Assembly: GCF_014334135.1 (NCBI RefSeq)
Contig: NZ_CP060497.1
Location: 4,712,001 to 4,776,000 of the forward strand
DNA from: Olivibacter sp. SDN3
GTDB taxonomy: Bacteria > Bacteroidota > Bacteroidia > Sphingobacteriales > Sphingobacteriaceae
Length of the DNA: 64,000 nt
Direction of reading: 5' to 3'
In this document: piece after piece, positions 36,360 to 45,542 of the stretch
Position numbering within the stretch: the first letter of the stretch is position 1
How the letters are laid out: every line of letters begins with the position of its first letter
The notes under the pieces: generated by a model
Told to the model about the DNA's origin: nothing
The model's input: only the letters and a program-made list of their open reading frames with translations
Database searches by the model: none
Translations under genes and position numbers: made by a program

Positions 36360-36391
36360 CAAACTTATAAAAACTTGTACTCATATACAAA
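36360..36391 (-). promoter_or_regulatory. Bacteroidota-type promoter for the thi operon
   Basis: On the minus strand TAAGTTTG (36360-36367) is preceded by TTTG (36388-36391) with a 20-base spacer. The transcript would start about five bases later (36353-36355), right at the first bases of the riboswitch P1 stem. Confidence 0.75.
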
Positions 36392-36539
36392 TAGGCATCG
36401 TTTCGCTTCCTTTTAATTCACCCTCTGCTTTTCCCCTTATACGACCGTCATGTAGTATCAGCTTAACCGCAACATGATTTCCCTTATTATCCTTTAAAAT
36501 TCGACTCGCGCACGTCCGTCGGCTAGCCCCTTGTATCAT
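36381..36539 (-). CDS. Possible 52-residue ORF of unknown status
   Basis: An ATG at 36539 opens a 52-residue frame with a protein-like composition ('KDNKGNHVAVKLILHDGRIRGKAEGELKGSETM'). It has no recognisable domain and no clear ribosome-binding site. Its stop lies inside the -33 region of the thi promoter. It may be a decayed gene remnant or chance, and I would not defend it as a real gene. Confidence 0.2.
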   Translation of the reverse strand: MIQGASRRTCASRILKDNKGNHVAVKLILHDGRIRGKAEGELKGSETMPICI

Positions 36540-36955
36540 CTACAAATCATTAAGTAATAGGCAGCTAATATTTCCGAATAACACATTTAATAGAACGGTC
36601 AAAGGCAGAATTCGAGAAAGCCTAAGCAACCGATTTTAACTGTAAAGCCTTGCTAGACGACCGCAAACCTGCATTAAACTACCGAGATTAAACAACATAC
36701 ATAATTCAGGATTGATACCAACTAAGACCTAACTAACTTCTACCATCAATCGTCTTGTTCATTGCTTTTTACTTGGTTTTATCTTACTTTTTCCTGATAA
36801 ATTCTCGGATAATTTCCGATAAAATGCTGATCAACCCTGATAAAAGGCAGCTGTTACTTAGAAAATGGTTGCTTGTTGGTTGAGGGAAAACTTTAAGGCC
36901 TACACGATCGTTATTATTCTAAAATTATTAAAAACTGTCAATATCATTTTAATTT
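36540..36955. other. Gene-poor interval of 416 bp upstream of ppk2
   Basis: No credible ORF is present on either strand. The stretch is AT-rich with repeated GATAAA-type short motifs between 36770 and 36850. It should hold the promoter of ppk2, but no good TAnnTTTG element with a correctly spaced TTG was found. Confidence 0.5.
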
Positions 36956-37777
36956 ATGACACCATTTGATCTCTTTAGTCTTGAAAAAATCAATAGCAGC
37001 GAAGAAATACTGGATTTGTTAATCGCAAATAATATTATCAAGGAAAAGAAATTCAGAAAACAACTCGCCTACGAAAAGGAATTATCGAAACTGCAATTTG
37101 AACTGCTTAAATTGCAGCAATACGTTATTGAACATAATAAAAGGGTACTGCTAATTTTTGAAGGTCGTGATGCCGCCGGCAAAGGAGGTAGCATCAGTAG
37201 AATGATTGCGAAACTTAATCCAAAAAAATACCGGGTTGTAGCTCTCCGTAAGCCTACCGAAGACGAGCAATTGCAGTGGTACTTTCAACGCTACATCAAG
37301 CAGTTGCCTAAACAAGGTGAGATCGTTTTCTTTGATCGCAGCTGGTATAACCGAGCAATGGTTGAACCGGTCTTCGGCTTTTGTACCAAGGAACAGTATA
37401 AGCAGTTCATGGCACAGGTCAATGAGGTTGAAAGCCTACTAATAGAAGATGGCATAATCCTGATTAAATTCTTTCTTACTATCTCCAAAAAAGAACAAGA
37501 GGGTCGACTAAACGAACGTAAAGAAGATCTACTAAAGCAATGGAAGGTAGGTCCACTGGATGAAAAAGCACAGGATAAATGGGAGGATTATGCACATTAT
37601 ATTGATAAACTATTACAACAAACTTCTACCAAAAAGGCGCCCTGGATAGAAGTTAGAACAGATGATAAGAGGGCGGCACGCCTGGAAATAATAAAATATA
37701 CCTTAGGCCATATCGAAGGTTACAAAGCAGATAGTGCTATAAAGAACGATAAAAAAATAGTAATGGCACATACCTAA
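36956..37777 (+). CDS. ppk2: Polyphosphate kinase 2 family
   Basis: The 273-residue protein has the PPK2 core: Walker A 'FEGRDAAGKGGSISRMIAKLNP', the lid arginines, Walker B 'IVFFDRSWYNRAMVEPVFGF' and 'FLTISKKEQEGRLNERKEDLLKQWK'. It transfers phosphate between polyphosphate and nucleotides. The sequence fits the one-domain class I type, and preference for ADP, GDP or AMP cannot be read off. A FAD-monooxygenase gene follows after 36 bp. Confidence 0.93.
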   Translation: MTPFDLFSLEKINSSEEILDLLIANNIIKEKKFRKQLAYEKELSKLQFELLKLQQYVIEHNKRVLLIFEGRDAAGKGGSISRMIAKLNPKKYRVVALRKPTEDEQLQWYFQRYIKQLPKQGEIVFFDRSWYNRAMVEPVFGFCTKEQYKQFMAQVNEVESLLIEDGIILIKFFLTISKKEQEGRLNERKEDLLKQWKVGPLDEKAQDKWEDYAHYIDKLLQQTSTKKAPWIEVRTDDKRAARLEIIKYTLGHIEGYKADSAIKNDKKIVMAHT

Positions 37778-37813
37778 ATAGGATACTGTGGCCAAGGCTG
37801 TATATTTGACAAC

Positions 37814-38971
37814 ATGAGTATACAAAAGAACAACGTGGCCATCGTTGGAGCAGGTATTGGCGGATTGAGCACGGCGCTTGCCCTACAACGACAGGGTACG
37901 AATGTTACGGTATATGAGGCAGCGCCGAATATTAAACCTATAGGGGCCGGTGTAGGTTTGGCGGCTAATGCAATCTTGGGCTTGGAAAAGCTGGGAGTTG
38001 CAAAAGAAGTTATCGGAAGGGGTAAACAATTAACTGCTTTGCAGATGTTGGATGATCGAGGCAAAATAATTAGCGATCAGAATACTGCGCTTTTGGGTAG
38101 TCAATTTGAAGAGAATAACCTGGTAATTCATCGTGCCGACCTGCATGAAGTACTTTTGCAAAAAATTAAGCCAGTATCAATAGTGCTGGGTAAACGCTGT
38201 ACAAATGTGATGCAACAAGAAAATCAAGTTTTGGTAAGCTTTGCTGATGAAACACAGATAACTGTCGACTTACTAATAGCGGCCGACGGCATTCACTCCG
38301 TCGTTAGGCAACAGTTAGTTCCTTCCAGTACTCCCCGTTTTGCAGGTTATACCTGCTGGCGGGCAGTCATAGAAAACCCAGGAATTAACTTAAACAACAT
38401 GGTTTCTGCTGAAACTTGGGCCATAGCAGGCAGGGTTGGTATATCTCCTTTGCCAGGTAATAAAATATACTGGTATGCCTGTATTAAAACGCATAAAAAC
38501 AACCCTAAAATGCGACAAATGACACCGAAGGAATTGGCAAATCATTTTTCTGGTGTACATAAACCCATAGCAGAAATGCTGAATGCCACTAGCTCTGATC
38601 AACTCATTTGGAATGATATAGCAGACATTAAACCGCTTAAACAGTTTGTTTACGGGAATATTGTACTATTGGGTGATGCTGCCCATGCCACCACGCCCAA
38701 TATGGGACAAGGAGCATGCCAAGCTATTGAAGATGCCGTGGTACTGGGGCAATGTTTGCAACAAAAAATCAGCCTCAAAGAGGCATTAGCCTATTATGAA
38801 AAGCGTAGAATAGCAAGAACTACAAGAATCATACGACTATCTAGGTTTCTGGGCTGGATATCGCATTGGCAGCAACCATTCTTATGTAAATTGCGCAACG
38901 GTGTTTTTCGAATCATGCCCCAAGCTTTTACAAAAAAACAATTAAAATGGCTGTTTGAAGTCGATTTTTGA
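37814..38971 (+). CDS. FAD-dependent monooxygenase (UbiH/TetX-like)
   Basis: The 385-residue flavoprotein begins 'NVAIVGAGIGGLSTALALQRQGTNVTVYEA', the FAD-binding GxGxxG fold, and has 'LIAADGIHSVVRQQL' (the DG motif) and 'VLLGDAAHATTPNMGQGACQAIEDAVVLGQ', the GD motif of class A flavin hydroxylases. It would hydroxylate an aromatic or similar substrate using NAD(P)H and oxygen. The TetX-like fold does not by itself show resistance activity. It follows ppk2 at a 36-bp gap, and an inverted repeat lies downstream. Confidence 0.88.
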   Translation: MSIQKNNVAIVGAGIGGLSTALALQRQGTNVTVYEAAPNIKPIGAGVGLAANAILGLEKLGVAKEVIGRGKQLTALQMLDDRGKIISDQNTALLGSQFEENNLVIHRADLHEVLLQKIKPVSIVLGKRCTNVMQQENQVLVSFADETQITVDLLIAADGIHSVVRQQLVPSSTPRFAGYTCWRAVIENPGINLNNMVSAETWAIAGRVGISPLPGNKIYWYACIKTHKNNPKMRQMTPKELANHFSGVHKPIAEMLNATSSDQLIWNDIADIKPLKQFVYGNIVLLGDAAHATTPNMGQGACQAIEDAVVLGQCLQQKISLKEALAYYEKRRIARTTRIIRLSRFLGWISHWQQPFLCKLRNGVFRIMPQAFTKKQLKWLFEVDF

Positions 38972-39007
38972 AACTAACCCATAAAATTTTTTATAATATA
39001 AACTTAG

Positions 39008-39059
39008 ATAAACTGCTTTTTTATGCTGTTTTTGTATATTGCACACAAAAGCAGTTTAT
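39008..39059. repeat. 13-bp inverted repeat with a 26-base loop
   Basis: ATAAACTGCTTTT (39008-39020) is repeated exactly in inverted orientation at 39047-39059. It lies between the monooxygenase gene and the FG-GAP gene. It could form a stem-loop at the transcript end, but no T-run follows. Confidence 0.6.
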
Positions 39060-39151
39060 TCGCGGCAATTTACTTTCTTCAGTGCTCATAATTTGCAATT
39101 ATCGATGTCTCATCCTCTAAACTGCAAACCTTAATTGTAAATCAATCCGTT

Positions 39152-40411
39152 ATGAACATTTTATCGAACTTATTTTCCGCATTAGTTAAACCACGTTGTC
39201 AACTAATAAGTATACTCTTTAGCCTAATTTTTTTCTTTCAATCATGTCTTTATGCGCAGCATGAAGAAACTGCTTATTTCCGAGATGTAACAGCCACCCA
39301 TGTACCGTTAGATCCCGATGCCCATGCCTTGGATATTGCACTGTTAGATGTAGATGGTGATGGGGATTTAGACGTTATCCTTGCCTTAGAATCTCAACCA
39401 AATAGGCTATATCTGAATGACGGTAATGGAAAGCTTAGTTGGAGGAAAGACGTATTTCTCAACAAAAATCATGATACTGAACATGTACGGGTTGCCGACT
39501 TCAATCAAGATGGCATCATGGATATTGTTTTTGTGGCAGAAGACGATCAACATCATGAATATTATTTGGGAAAAGGTGATGGGAGCTTTAAGAATGTAAG
39601 TGATCGATTGTTAGCTAAAAGTGAGGGAAATGGTCTGGATGTGGGCGATGTGAATGGTGATGGTCTACCCGACATCGTAGTGGGCAACTCCGGAACTGAA
39701 GGACAGAACTTTCTTTGGATGAACGACCAAGATCGTCCAGGCTTCTTTATAGATGCCACCAGCAGCGGGTTACCACAGGTTAATGATGCCAGTCAAAGTA
39801 TAAAATTAGCCGATTTAGATGGTGATGGCAACTTGGATATGGTAGTAGGTAATGAAATTCCCCCCAATCGTTTGCTAATAAACGATGGTAATGGGATTTT
39901 TACCGAGAACCCAGATCAGTTAGACCTCCCGGTTCCTTTGCATACCCGGGAAGTTCTGACGTTTGATGTAGATAACGACGGGGATTTAGACATCATATTT
40001 ACCAATTTAACAAGTAATGGCGGCCCCTGGGAAAAGGACCCTCGCGTTCGTATACTTATTAATGATGGAAAAGCAAATTTTAAAGACGAAACGATCAACC
40101 GGATGCCTGCCAATAAATTCTCTACTTACGCAGGAATACCCATCGATTTTGATCATGATGGTGATACTGATTTACTGTTAAGTGCGCTCAAAATCCCTCC
40201 TTTTGAACCTATGCAGGTACAAGCTTACGAGAATGATGGAAAGGGAAATTTCAAAGATGTAACCAGTAAAGTTATTCCAGCATTAACGGTGGGCCGAAGT
40301 TGGGGTCTGGCCATTGGCGACCTTAATGGTGATGGTATCAACGATGTTCTTATTGGTGCATGGGGCTCTCAAGCGCGTTTATTATTGGGGAAGAAGGTAG
40401 GCAACCAGTAA
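39152..40411 (+). CDS. Secreted FG-GAP/VCBS-repeat protein
   Basis: The 419-residue protein has a signal peptide (to about residue 36, ending LYAQ) and about seven repeats each carrying a Ca-binding 'D-x-D-x-D-G' motif (for example DVDGDGDLD, DFNQDGIMD, DVNGDGLPD, DLDGDGNLD, DVDNDGDLD, DFDHDGDTD, DLNGDGIND). Such repeats fold as a beta-propeller for ligand binding at the cell surface. No catalytic domain is attached. It is a single gene with the MBL gene converging on it. Confidence 0.9.
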   Translation: MNILSNLFSALVKPRCQLISILFSLIFFFQSCLYAQHEETAYFRDVTATHVPLDPDAHALDIALLDVDGDGDLDVILALESQPNRLYLNDGNGKLSWRKDVFLNKNHDTEHVRVADFNQDGIMDIVFVAEDDQHHEYYLGKGDGSFKNVSDRLLAKSEGNGLDVGDVNGDGLPDIVVGNSGTEGQNFLWMNDQDRPGFFIDATSSGLPQVNDASQSIKLADLDGDGNLDMVVGNEIPPNRLLINDGNGIFTENPDQLDLPVPLHTREVLTFDVDNDGDLDIIFTNLTSNGGPWEKDPRVRILINDGKANFKDETINRMPANKFSTYAGIPIDFDHDGDTDLLLSALKIPPFEPMQVQAYENDGKGNFKDVTSKVIPALTVGRSWGLAIGDLNGDGINDVLIGAWGSQARLLLGKKVGNQ

Positions 40412-40435
40412 ACGAAAATTATGTCGTTAGATCAT

Positions 40436-41176
40436 TTAGCCTAGAGAAATAGACATGCCATCTTTAGCATGCGGCCATTCAACTTCATTTAGTCTCATTA
40501 GCATTTCCGCATCAAAATGCGTCAAAAGGATTTTTTTATATGCAAGTTTATGAATGTTTTCTTTTAAGGACAAGTAATTCATATGACCGGCTGTTATGCG
40601 ATCGTAAAAATTACATTCGCAAATAAATAAATCTGCATCTTTTGCGAGCATGATCAATTCATCTGTCCATTCGGTATCTCCAGAATAACTGATTATCTTA
40701 TCCGCTACACCTATCCTGAGACCGTGAGGTAAACTTTCCGGTTTATGCAGAACGGGTACTGCAGTAACTGTGAGATAATTCACTACAATTTCTTCGTACT
40801 TTTTATAGCTACGAAAAATCACATTCATTTTACCCAATACATCACTCCCAGGATACAAAAGATCGAGCATTTCGCTGATCCTTTGCTCACACCCTGGGGG
40901 ACTTATAACCGTAAGTACTTTTCCCCTACCATGTGTAGCCATATCCAATAGAAGAAAGGGTAAACCACCATAATGATCACCATGAAAATGAGAGATAATA
41001 ATAATATCTATTTGATCTAAAGCCACGGCAAGTTGCTTCAGTCCCTGATATGCACTTGCACCACAATCAATTAAAAAATCTCCATGTTGCGTATGTGTAT
41101 GGAAACATGTTTGCCTGTAACCGCCATTTGAAAAAGCATCACCAGACCCAATAACCGTAACTGTTAAGTCACTCAT
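40436..41176 (-). CDS. MBL-fold metallo-hydrolase
   Basis: From the ATG at 41176 the protein has 246 residues (an upstream start would add 10). The metallo-beta-lactamase fold is shown by 'IIIISHFHGDHYGGLPFLLLD' (HxHxDH), the downstream 'YSGDTEWTDELIML' and 'LLTHFDAEML'. It resembles ribonuclease Z-type or cyclic-nucleotide phosphodiesterase-like hydrolases. The exact substrate is unknown. It converges with the FG-GAP gene, with only 24 bp between their ends. Confidence 0.88.
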   Translation of the reverse strand: MSDLTVTVIGSGDAFSNGGYRQTCFHTHTQHGDFLIDCGASAYQGLKQLAVALDQIDIIIISHFHGDHYGGLPFLLLDMATHGRGKVLTVISPPGCEQRISEMLDLLYPGSDVLGKMNVIFRSYKKYEEIVVNYLTVTAVPVLHKPESLPHGLRIGVADKIISYSGDTEWTDELIMLAKDADLFICECNFYDRITAGHMNYLSLKENIHKLAYKKILLTHFDAEMLMRLNEVEWPHAKDGMSISLG

Positions 41177-41353
41177 TTCTATATTCTTTATATGTTTGCT
41201 GAACAATGTTTTGACGATAATTGTTTCCTAAATTTCACTAAGAAAGAAAAGACCTGATCAAATTTTTTCTCCGTACAAAAGCCGTTCATGTTGCCTATTC
41301 CCAATTATTTAAAATTCTATAGAGATATAAAATAAATGTTTGCTGTCAACATA

Positions 41354-41384
41354 TTGCAACTAATATGATTAATAAATATATTTG
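41354..41384 (+). promoter_or_regulatory. Bacteroidota-type promoter
   Basis: TTG (41354-41356) and TATATTTG (41377-41384) are separated by 20 bases, an exact match to the phylum consensus. The downstream gene starts at 41494, which leaves a leader of about 100 bases. Confidence 0.7.
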
Positions 41385-41493
41385 ACGCAATCGATCAACT
41401 TAAACTTTTAGGAACAATCTAAACAACAAGCTCTCATAACAACCTTTGGTTTTAGGTAAAACAACCTAATAGTACCAAATTGAATTTAACACT

Positions 41494-42783
41494 ATGAATC
41501 AATCTTTATCTATTTTTACGCGAAATGGAAGAATATCCGTTAGCCTATTAATTTTATCACTAGCTCTCATTCCAACTGTTGCGCTCAGTCAGGATAATTT
41601 TATATCCGGATACGTTGTTACAAATAATAAAGACACCATAACAGGTTATGTTGACTATCGAAACTGGTCGGTAAACCCCGAAAAAATAGCTTTTAAAGCC
41701 CACCTAACAGACGATAGAATTCTTTTTTCACCCCTCGATATCATATGTTTTAGTGTAGCAGGAGAGCTTTATGAAAGTGGTATCATCATTGGTAAGAAAA
41801 ACGCAGGAGAAAATAATAAGGAATCTGAAAGCGGAATCCTTCGACTTCAACGTGACACCATCTTTTTACAAACGCTTATAACTGGCGAAAAATCCTTGTA
41901 TAAATACAGAAATAGAGGCGGCACAAATGTGTTTTATATAAAAAGAAATGGAGATTTTGAATTGCTTGGTTATAACCAATATAATGTCCAGCAGAATGGA
42001 AAGACTTACCTTGCAAAGGATAAACAATATGTAGCGCAACTGATATCATATTTTCAGGATTGCCCTTCAATTGTAGCTGCCATACAGAGCACAAATTACA
42101 GCGCTAAATATTTAGAAAAGCTTTTCTTAACGTATTACGCATGCAAAAACGAACCTATAGCTTTTAAAAATCAAACGGAGGAGAACAAACCAAAATGGGG
42201 CGCTTTAAGTGGTATTTCTGTAACTTCGTTGAATTTTGAAGGTTATGGAAATAGCCCTTTGATAAATACCAAATTCGACCAATCAACTAACATCGCAGCT
42301 GGTGTATTTCTAGAAATATTTATCCCGAGAAATTTTCAGAAGTGGTCAATCTACAATGAACTTGCTATGAGCACCTATAAAGTAAAAGGGAACTATAATG
42401 ACTTTACGAGTGGTGAGAACTACTCCACCTATCACACAACTATCGGTCACACGCACCTTAAAACAGTTAATATGATACGCTTTTCACAAGCAGTCAGACG
42501 GACATCGCTATTTATTAATGCAGGTATGACTAATGGCTTTGTCATCAACGAAACTAATAGCATGACAATAGTATCTAAATTCTACAACTCAGAAAATACC
42601 AGAGAGCAAAAAGCTTTGGAAGACACCAGAAAGTATGAACAAGGTTTGGCTATTGGCTTCGGCAGTATTTATAAAGCAATGTCATTACAGTGGCGATTAG
42701 AAAGGGGAAGTGGCATATCCGCTTACACCAATTTAAAATCCACAACCAATAGACATTACTTACTATTGGGTTACTCTTTTTGA
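41494..42783 (+). CDS. Secreted protein with likely C-terminal outer-membrane barrel
   Basis: The 429-residue protein has a hydrophobic signal (to about residue 33, ending LSQ). The N-terminal part (35-230) is a beta-rich domain with 'ISGYVVTNNKDTITGYVDYRN'. The C-terminal half shows alternating aromatic and polar strands and ends in a terminal Phe (YLLLGYSF), typical of outer-membrane barrels of Bacteroidota. I do not recognise a specific family, and similar proteins are annotated as hypothetical. It has a clear promoter of its own. Confidence 0.7.
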   Translation: MNQSLSIFTRNGRISVSLLILSLALIPTVALSQDNFISGYVVTNNKDTITGYVDYRNWSVNPEKIAFKAHLTDDRILFSPLDIICFSVAGELYESGIIIGKKNAGENNKESESGILRLQRDTIFLQTLITGEKSLYKYRNRGGTNVFYIKRNGDFELLGYNQYNVQQNGKTYLAKDKQYVAQLISYFQDCPSIVAAIQSTNYSAKYLEKLFLTYYACKNEPIAFKNQTEENKPKWGALSGISVTSLNFEGYGNSPLINTKFDQSTNIAAGVFLEIFIPRNFQKWSIYNELAMSTYKVKGNYNDFTSGENYSTYHTTIGHTHLKTVNMIRFSQAVRRTSLFINAGMTNGFVINETNSMTIVSKFYNSENTREQKALEDTRKYEQGLAIGFGSIYKAMSLQWRLERGSGISAYTNLKSTTNRHYLLLGYSF

Positions 42784-42929
42784 TCATATTAATAGCCATT
42801 CGATTTATGCAGACCCAGCAGTGGTAAAGCATCACCATACGTCAACACTTTTTTGCCACTGGTCAAAGAAATTTCTGAGACTTGTTCACGAAGCCTAGTT
42901 TTATCATGAATTAAAAAAAAGATAAAATT

Positions 42930-44141
42930 ATGGAAAATACTGCTCGTGTAAATTATCTCGATTGGCTTCGGATTTTTGCCATTATAGGTGTGCTGTTGTT
43001 CCATTCGGCTATGCCCTTTTCTAAGGATTATCAATGGCATATTAGCAACCCAGAAGGCAGCGATATATTGACCGAATTCATTTTTTGGCTCAGTCGCTTT
43101 CGCATGCCACTGCTGTTTTTTATCTCTGGAGCTGTAACCTGGTTTATGGTTAAAAGAAGAACAACAAGCGGATTCATACTACTTCGGTTACGCCGTCTAT
43201 TTATTCCACTTATCGTGGGAATATTGGTTGTCGTCCCTCCTCAGGTGTACCTCGAACGGCTTAGCCAAGGTTACAAAGGTAGTTATTGGACATTTCTCCT
43301 TTCAGTATTTAGCTTTAAGCCTTATCCTGAAGGAAATTTTAGCTGGCACCACCTATGGTTTATTGTTTATCTCTTCATTTACGACATGCTCCTTGCTCCC
43401 TTTTTTAAATGGTGTGCAGGCGAACAAGCAGTGGATTTCAGACAAAAGCTACATTTTTTTGCTACTAAAAAAAATGTATATCTGCTGATAATTCCTACAA
43501 GCCTGCTTTACGGTATAATGGTTTCTAGTTATCCGCAAACAAACGCCCTGATAAATGATCCATTATTTTTTATTTATTGGATGGGATTTGTGCTAGTTGG
43601 ATTTATCTGCATGGTTCAACCGACTATTATACAAAGTTTAGAACGTAATCGCCATTTGTCGTTGGGAATAGCTTTTCTGTTATTGGTAATTGTAAATTGC
43701 ATTCGGTGGGGAAGTTTTGAATGGTCTGGTCATTCTTCCCCAGCACGCGAAAGCTGGCACACAAAACTTTTTAGCACCTCTTTTCCGTTAATGGCTTGGA
43801 CTTGGGTATTTGCTATCGTGGGTTATGGCAAAAGATATCTGAATATAACCAATAGGGCGATGGATTACCTAAATACATCTATTTATCCCTTTTTTATCCT
43901 ACATCAAACCGTGATCATATTGATTACCTATCGTGTAGTACAATCAACAGACGGTATTGGTTTAAAATACGTTTTCATTGTGATCAGCACCCTCTTTGCG
44001 ACCATTATGACTTACCACCTCTTCATCAGACCCTTTCCTATTATGCGATTTTTGTTTGGCATGAAACCTTTGAAAAAGAAATCACCGATACCACACAAAA
44101 AAAAAGCCGTTATGAAGGGAGCAGAAGTTTCGGCTTTCTGA
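42930..44141 (+). CDS. Acyltransferase 3-family membrane protein (OpgC-like)
   Basis: The 403-residue protein has about 10 membrane segments and starts 'VNYLDWLRIFAIIGVLLFHSAMPF', the acyltransferase 3 signature, with the catalytic His in 'LFHSAM' and a later 'FSWHHLWFIVYLFIYD'. Such enzymes add succinyl or acetyl groups to surface glycans or other envelope molecules, and the OpgC group modifies glucans. The C-terminus is rich in Lys. It precedes a LytS-type kinase gene by 95 bp, perhaps in the same transcript. Confidence 0.88.
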   Translation: MENTARVNYLDWLRIFAIIGVLLFHSAMPFSKDYQWHISNPEGSDILTEFIFWLSRFRMPLLFFISGAVTWFMVKRRTTSGFILLRLRRLFIPLIVGILVVVPPQVYLERLSQGYKGSYWTFLLSVFSFKPYPEGNFSWHHLWFIVYLFIYDMLLAPFFKWCAGEQAVDFRQKLHFFATKKNVYLLIIPTSLLYGIMVSSYPQTNALINDPLFFIYWMGFVLVGFICMVQPTIIQSLERNRHLSLGIAFLLLVIVNCIRWGSFEWSGHSSPARESWHTKLFSTSFPLMAWTWVFAIVGYGKRYLNITNRAMDYLNTSIYPFFILHQTVIILITYRVVQSTDGIGLKYVFIVISTLFATIMTYHLFIRPFPIMRFLFGMKPLKKKSPIPHKKKAVMKGAEVSAF

Positions 44142-44236
44142 TCATCAGTAAATAAGGTCTTTAAAGCCGAACAAAATAATGGTTAAAATAATGACAGTGA
44201 ATAATTTTTTTTCGATCTTGTATAAAAAATCAAAGC

Positions 44237-45268
44237 ATGATACAGTTCAATTGGGTAGAGCGATTTATTTTCCCCCCAACATATGGTATATTGATTTATT
44301 TCATCATACGACTGATCACTGATGTATTCGATGGTTCCAAATTCTGGTTAAGGCCGTGGCAACTGAATGCCATCGAAATTTCAACCGCTGTGGTCACCAG
44401 CTATATTATGATCTTTACCATTCGGCATATGCTAAGAAAAAACCTATATAGTATCAGCCACAACAAGCAAAAAGTATCGTCCATAAAAGAATATGCCGAA
44501 GTTATCGGATATATGGAGATTATTGTACTGGTAACCCTCTTACCGATGGCTGCCTTAACAGATGATGGAGCGCAGTTACTTGATATTGTGCTCATATGTT
44601 TGATACCACCTCTATTTATATTACTTTACTATACCATTTCAAAAGGAAATGCCTTGGTGTACATTAATTACGAACGTCAACTGCAAATCGAAAAAATAAA
44701 TGCCGATCAATTACAGACAGAGCTTCAATTACTTAAAGCCCAATACCACCCACATTTTCTATTCAACGCTTTAAATACGGTATATTTTCAGATCGATGAT
44801 ACCAATCAACAAGCCAAACATACGCTGGAAAAGCTTTCAGAATTGCTGCGCTATCAATTATATGATCAATACGAAATAGTGCCGATCAAACAGGAATTAG
44901 ACTATCTGCAATCATATATTGCCTTACAAAAAATAAGGATGAACGAAAGTTTAAAGCTGCATCTACAACTGCCCAAGGAATTAAATCGGCAATCTATTTA
45001 TCCTTTACTACTTTTGCCTTTGGTAGAAAACGCTTTCAAGTATGTTGGAGGAAGTTATCGTATCCAGGTCATCGCGGCTATAGAAGGAAACCGCTTGGTT
45101 TTTGACGTGATCAACTCCATACCGGCTAATATACCGAAGAAAAAAAGTAGCGGCATTGGCCTGGAAAATCTTCGCAGGCGGTTAGCTTTACTGTATCCGG
45201 GCAGACATGAGTTGATTATAGAAAAGCAAGTACAAACTTTCAAGGCTACATTGAGCGTAATTTTGTAA
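44237..45268 (+). CDS. LytS-type membrane sensor histidine kinase
   Basis: The 343-residue protein has four membrane helices in the first 145 residues and a His_kinase domain with the phospho-acceptor His in 'KAQYHPHFLFNALNTVYF' (about residue 172), then a short HATPase region ('SGIGLENLRRRLALLYPGRHE'). It signals to a LytTR response regulator, the next gene, across a 274-bp gap. A short inverted element (around AACCCTTCGGGGTT) lies in that gap. Confidence 0.92.
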   Translation: MIQFNWVERFIFPPTYGILIYFIIRLITDVFDGSKFWLRPWQLNAIEISTAVVTSYIMIFTIRHMLRKNLYSISHNKQKVSSIKEYAEVIGYMEIIVLVTLLPMAALTDDGAQLLDIVLICLIPPLFILLYYTISKGNALVYINYERQLQIEKINADQLQTELQLLKAQYHPHFLFNALNTVYFQIDDTNQQAKHTLEKLSELLRYQLYDQYEIVPIKQELDYLQSYIALQKIRMNESLKLHLQLPKELNRQSIYPLLLLPLVENAFKYVGGSYRIQVIAAIEGNRLVFDVINSIPANIPKKKSSGIGLENLRRRLALLYPGRHELIIEKQVQTFKATLSVIL

Positions 45269-45542
45269 CAAATTCTACAATGGGTAAAGACAACGCTTTC
45301 TATTGCACAAAAAAGAAAAGAGAAACAGATACCAATCAATAATACTCAAAATGAACGGTCGATGTTTAAAATTTCATTTTTTATCACACAGGAAAATGTA
45401 AATTTATTCACGTATTTTAAATGTCGAATTGGTATTCATGAACCCTTCGGGGTTTGAATAAGATAAGCCCCATCTGATCGATGGATAAATCCCGAGCAAC
45501 GGCTCATGAGTAACATTGAAAATTAAATACTGACTAATAATT

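Noticed and set aside
37790-37812. TATATTTG just before the FAD-monooxygenase start as a promoter
   Set aside because: No spaced TTG precedes it and the transcript would be nearly leaderless. The gene is more likely read from ppk2.
37814-38971. Antibiotic-inactivating TetX
   Set aside because: It is only a class A flavin monooxygenase of broad type. No residue pattern visible here separates TetX from other hydroxylases.
44129-44171. Inverted repeat TTCGGCTTT/AAAGCCGAA after the acyltransferase
   Set aside because: The left arm lies in the last codons of the gene and no T-run follows, so it is not a supported terminator.
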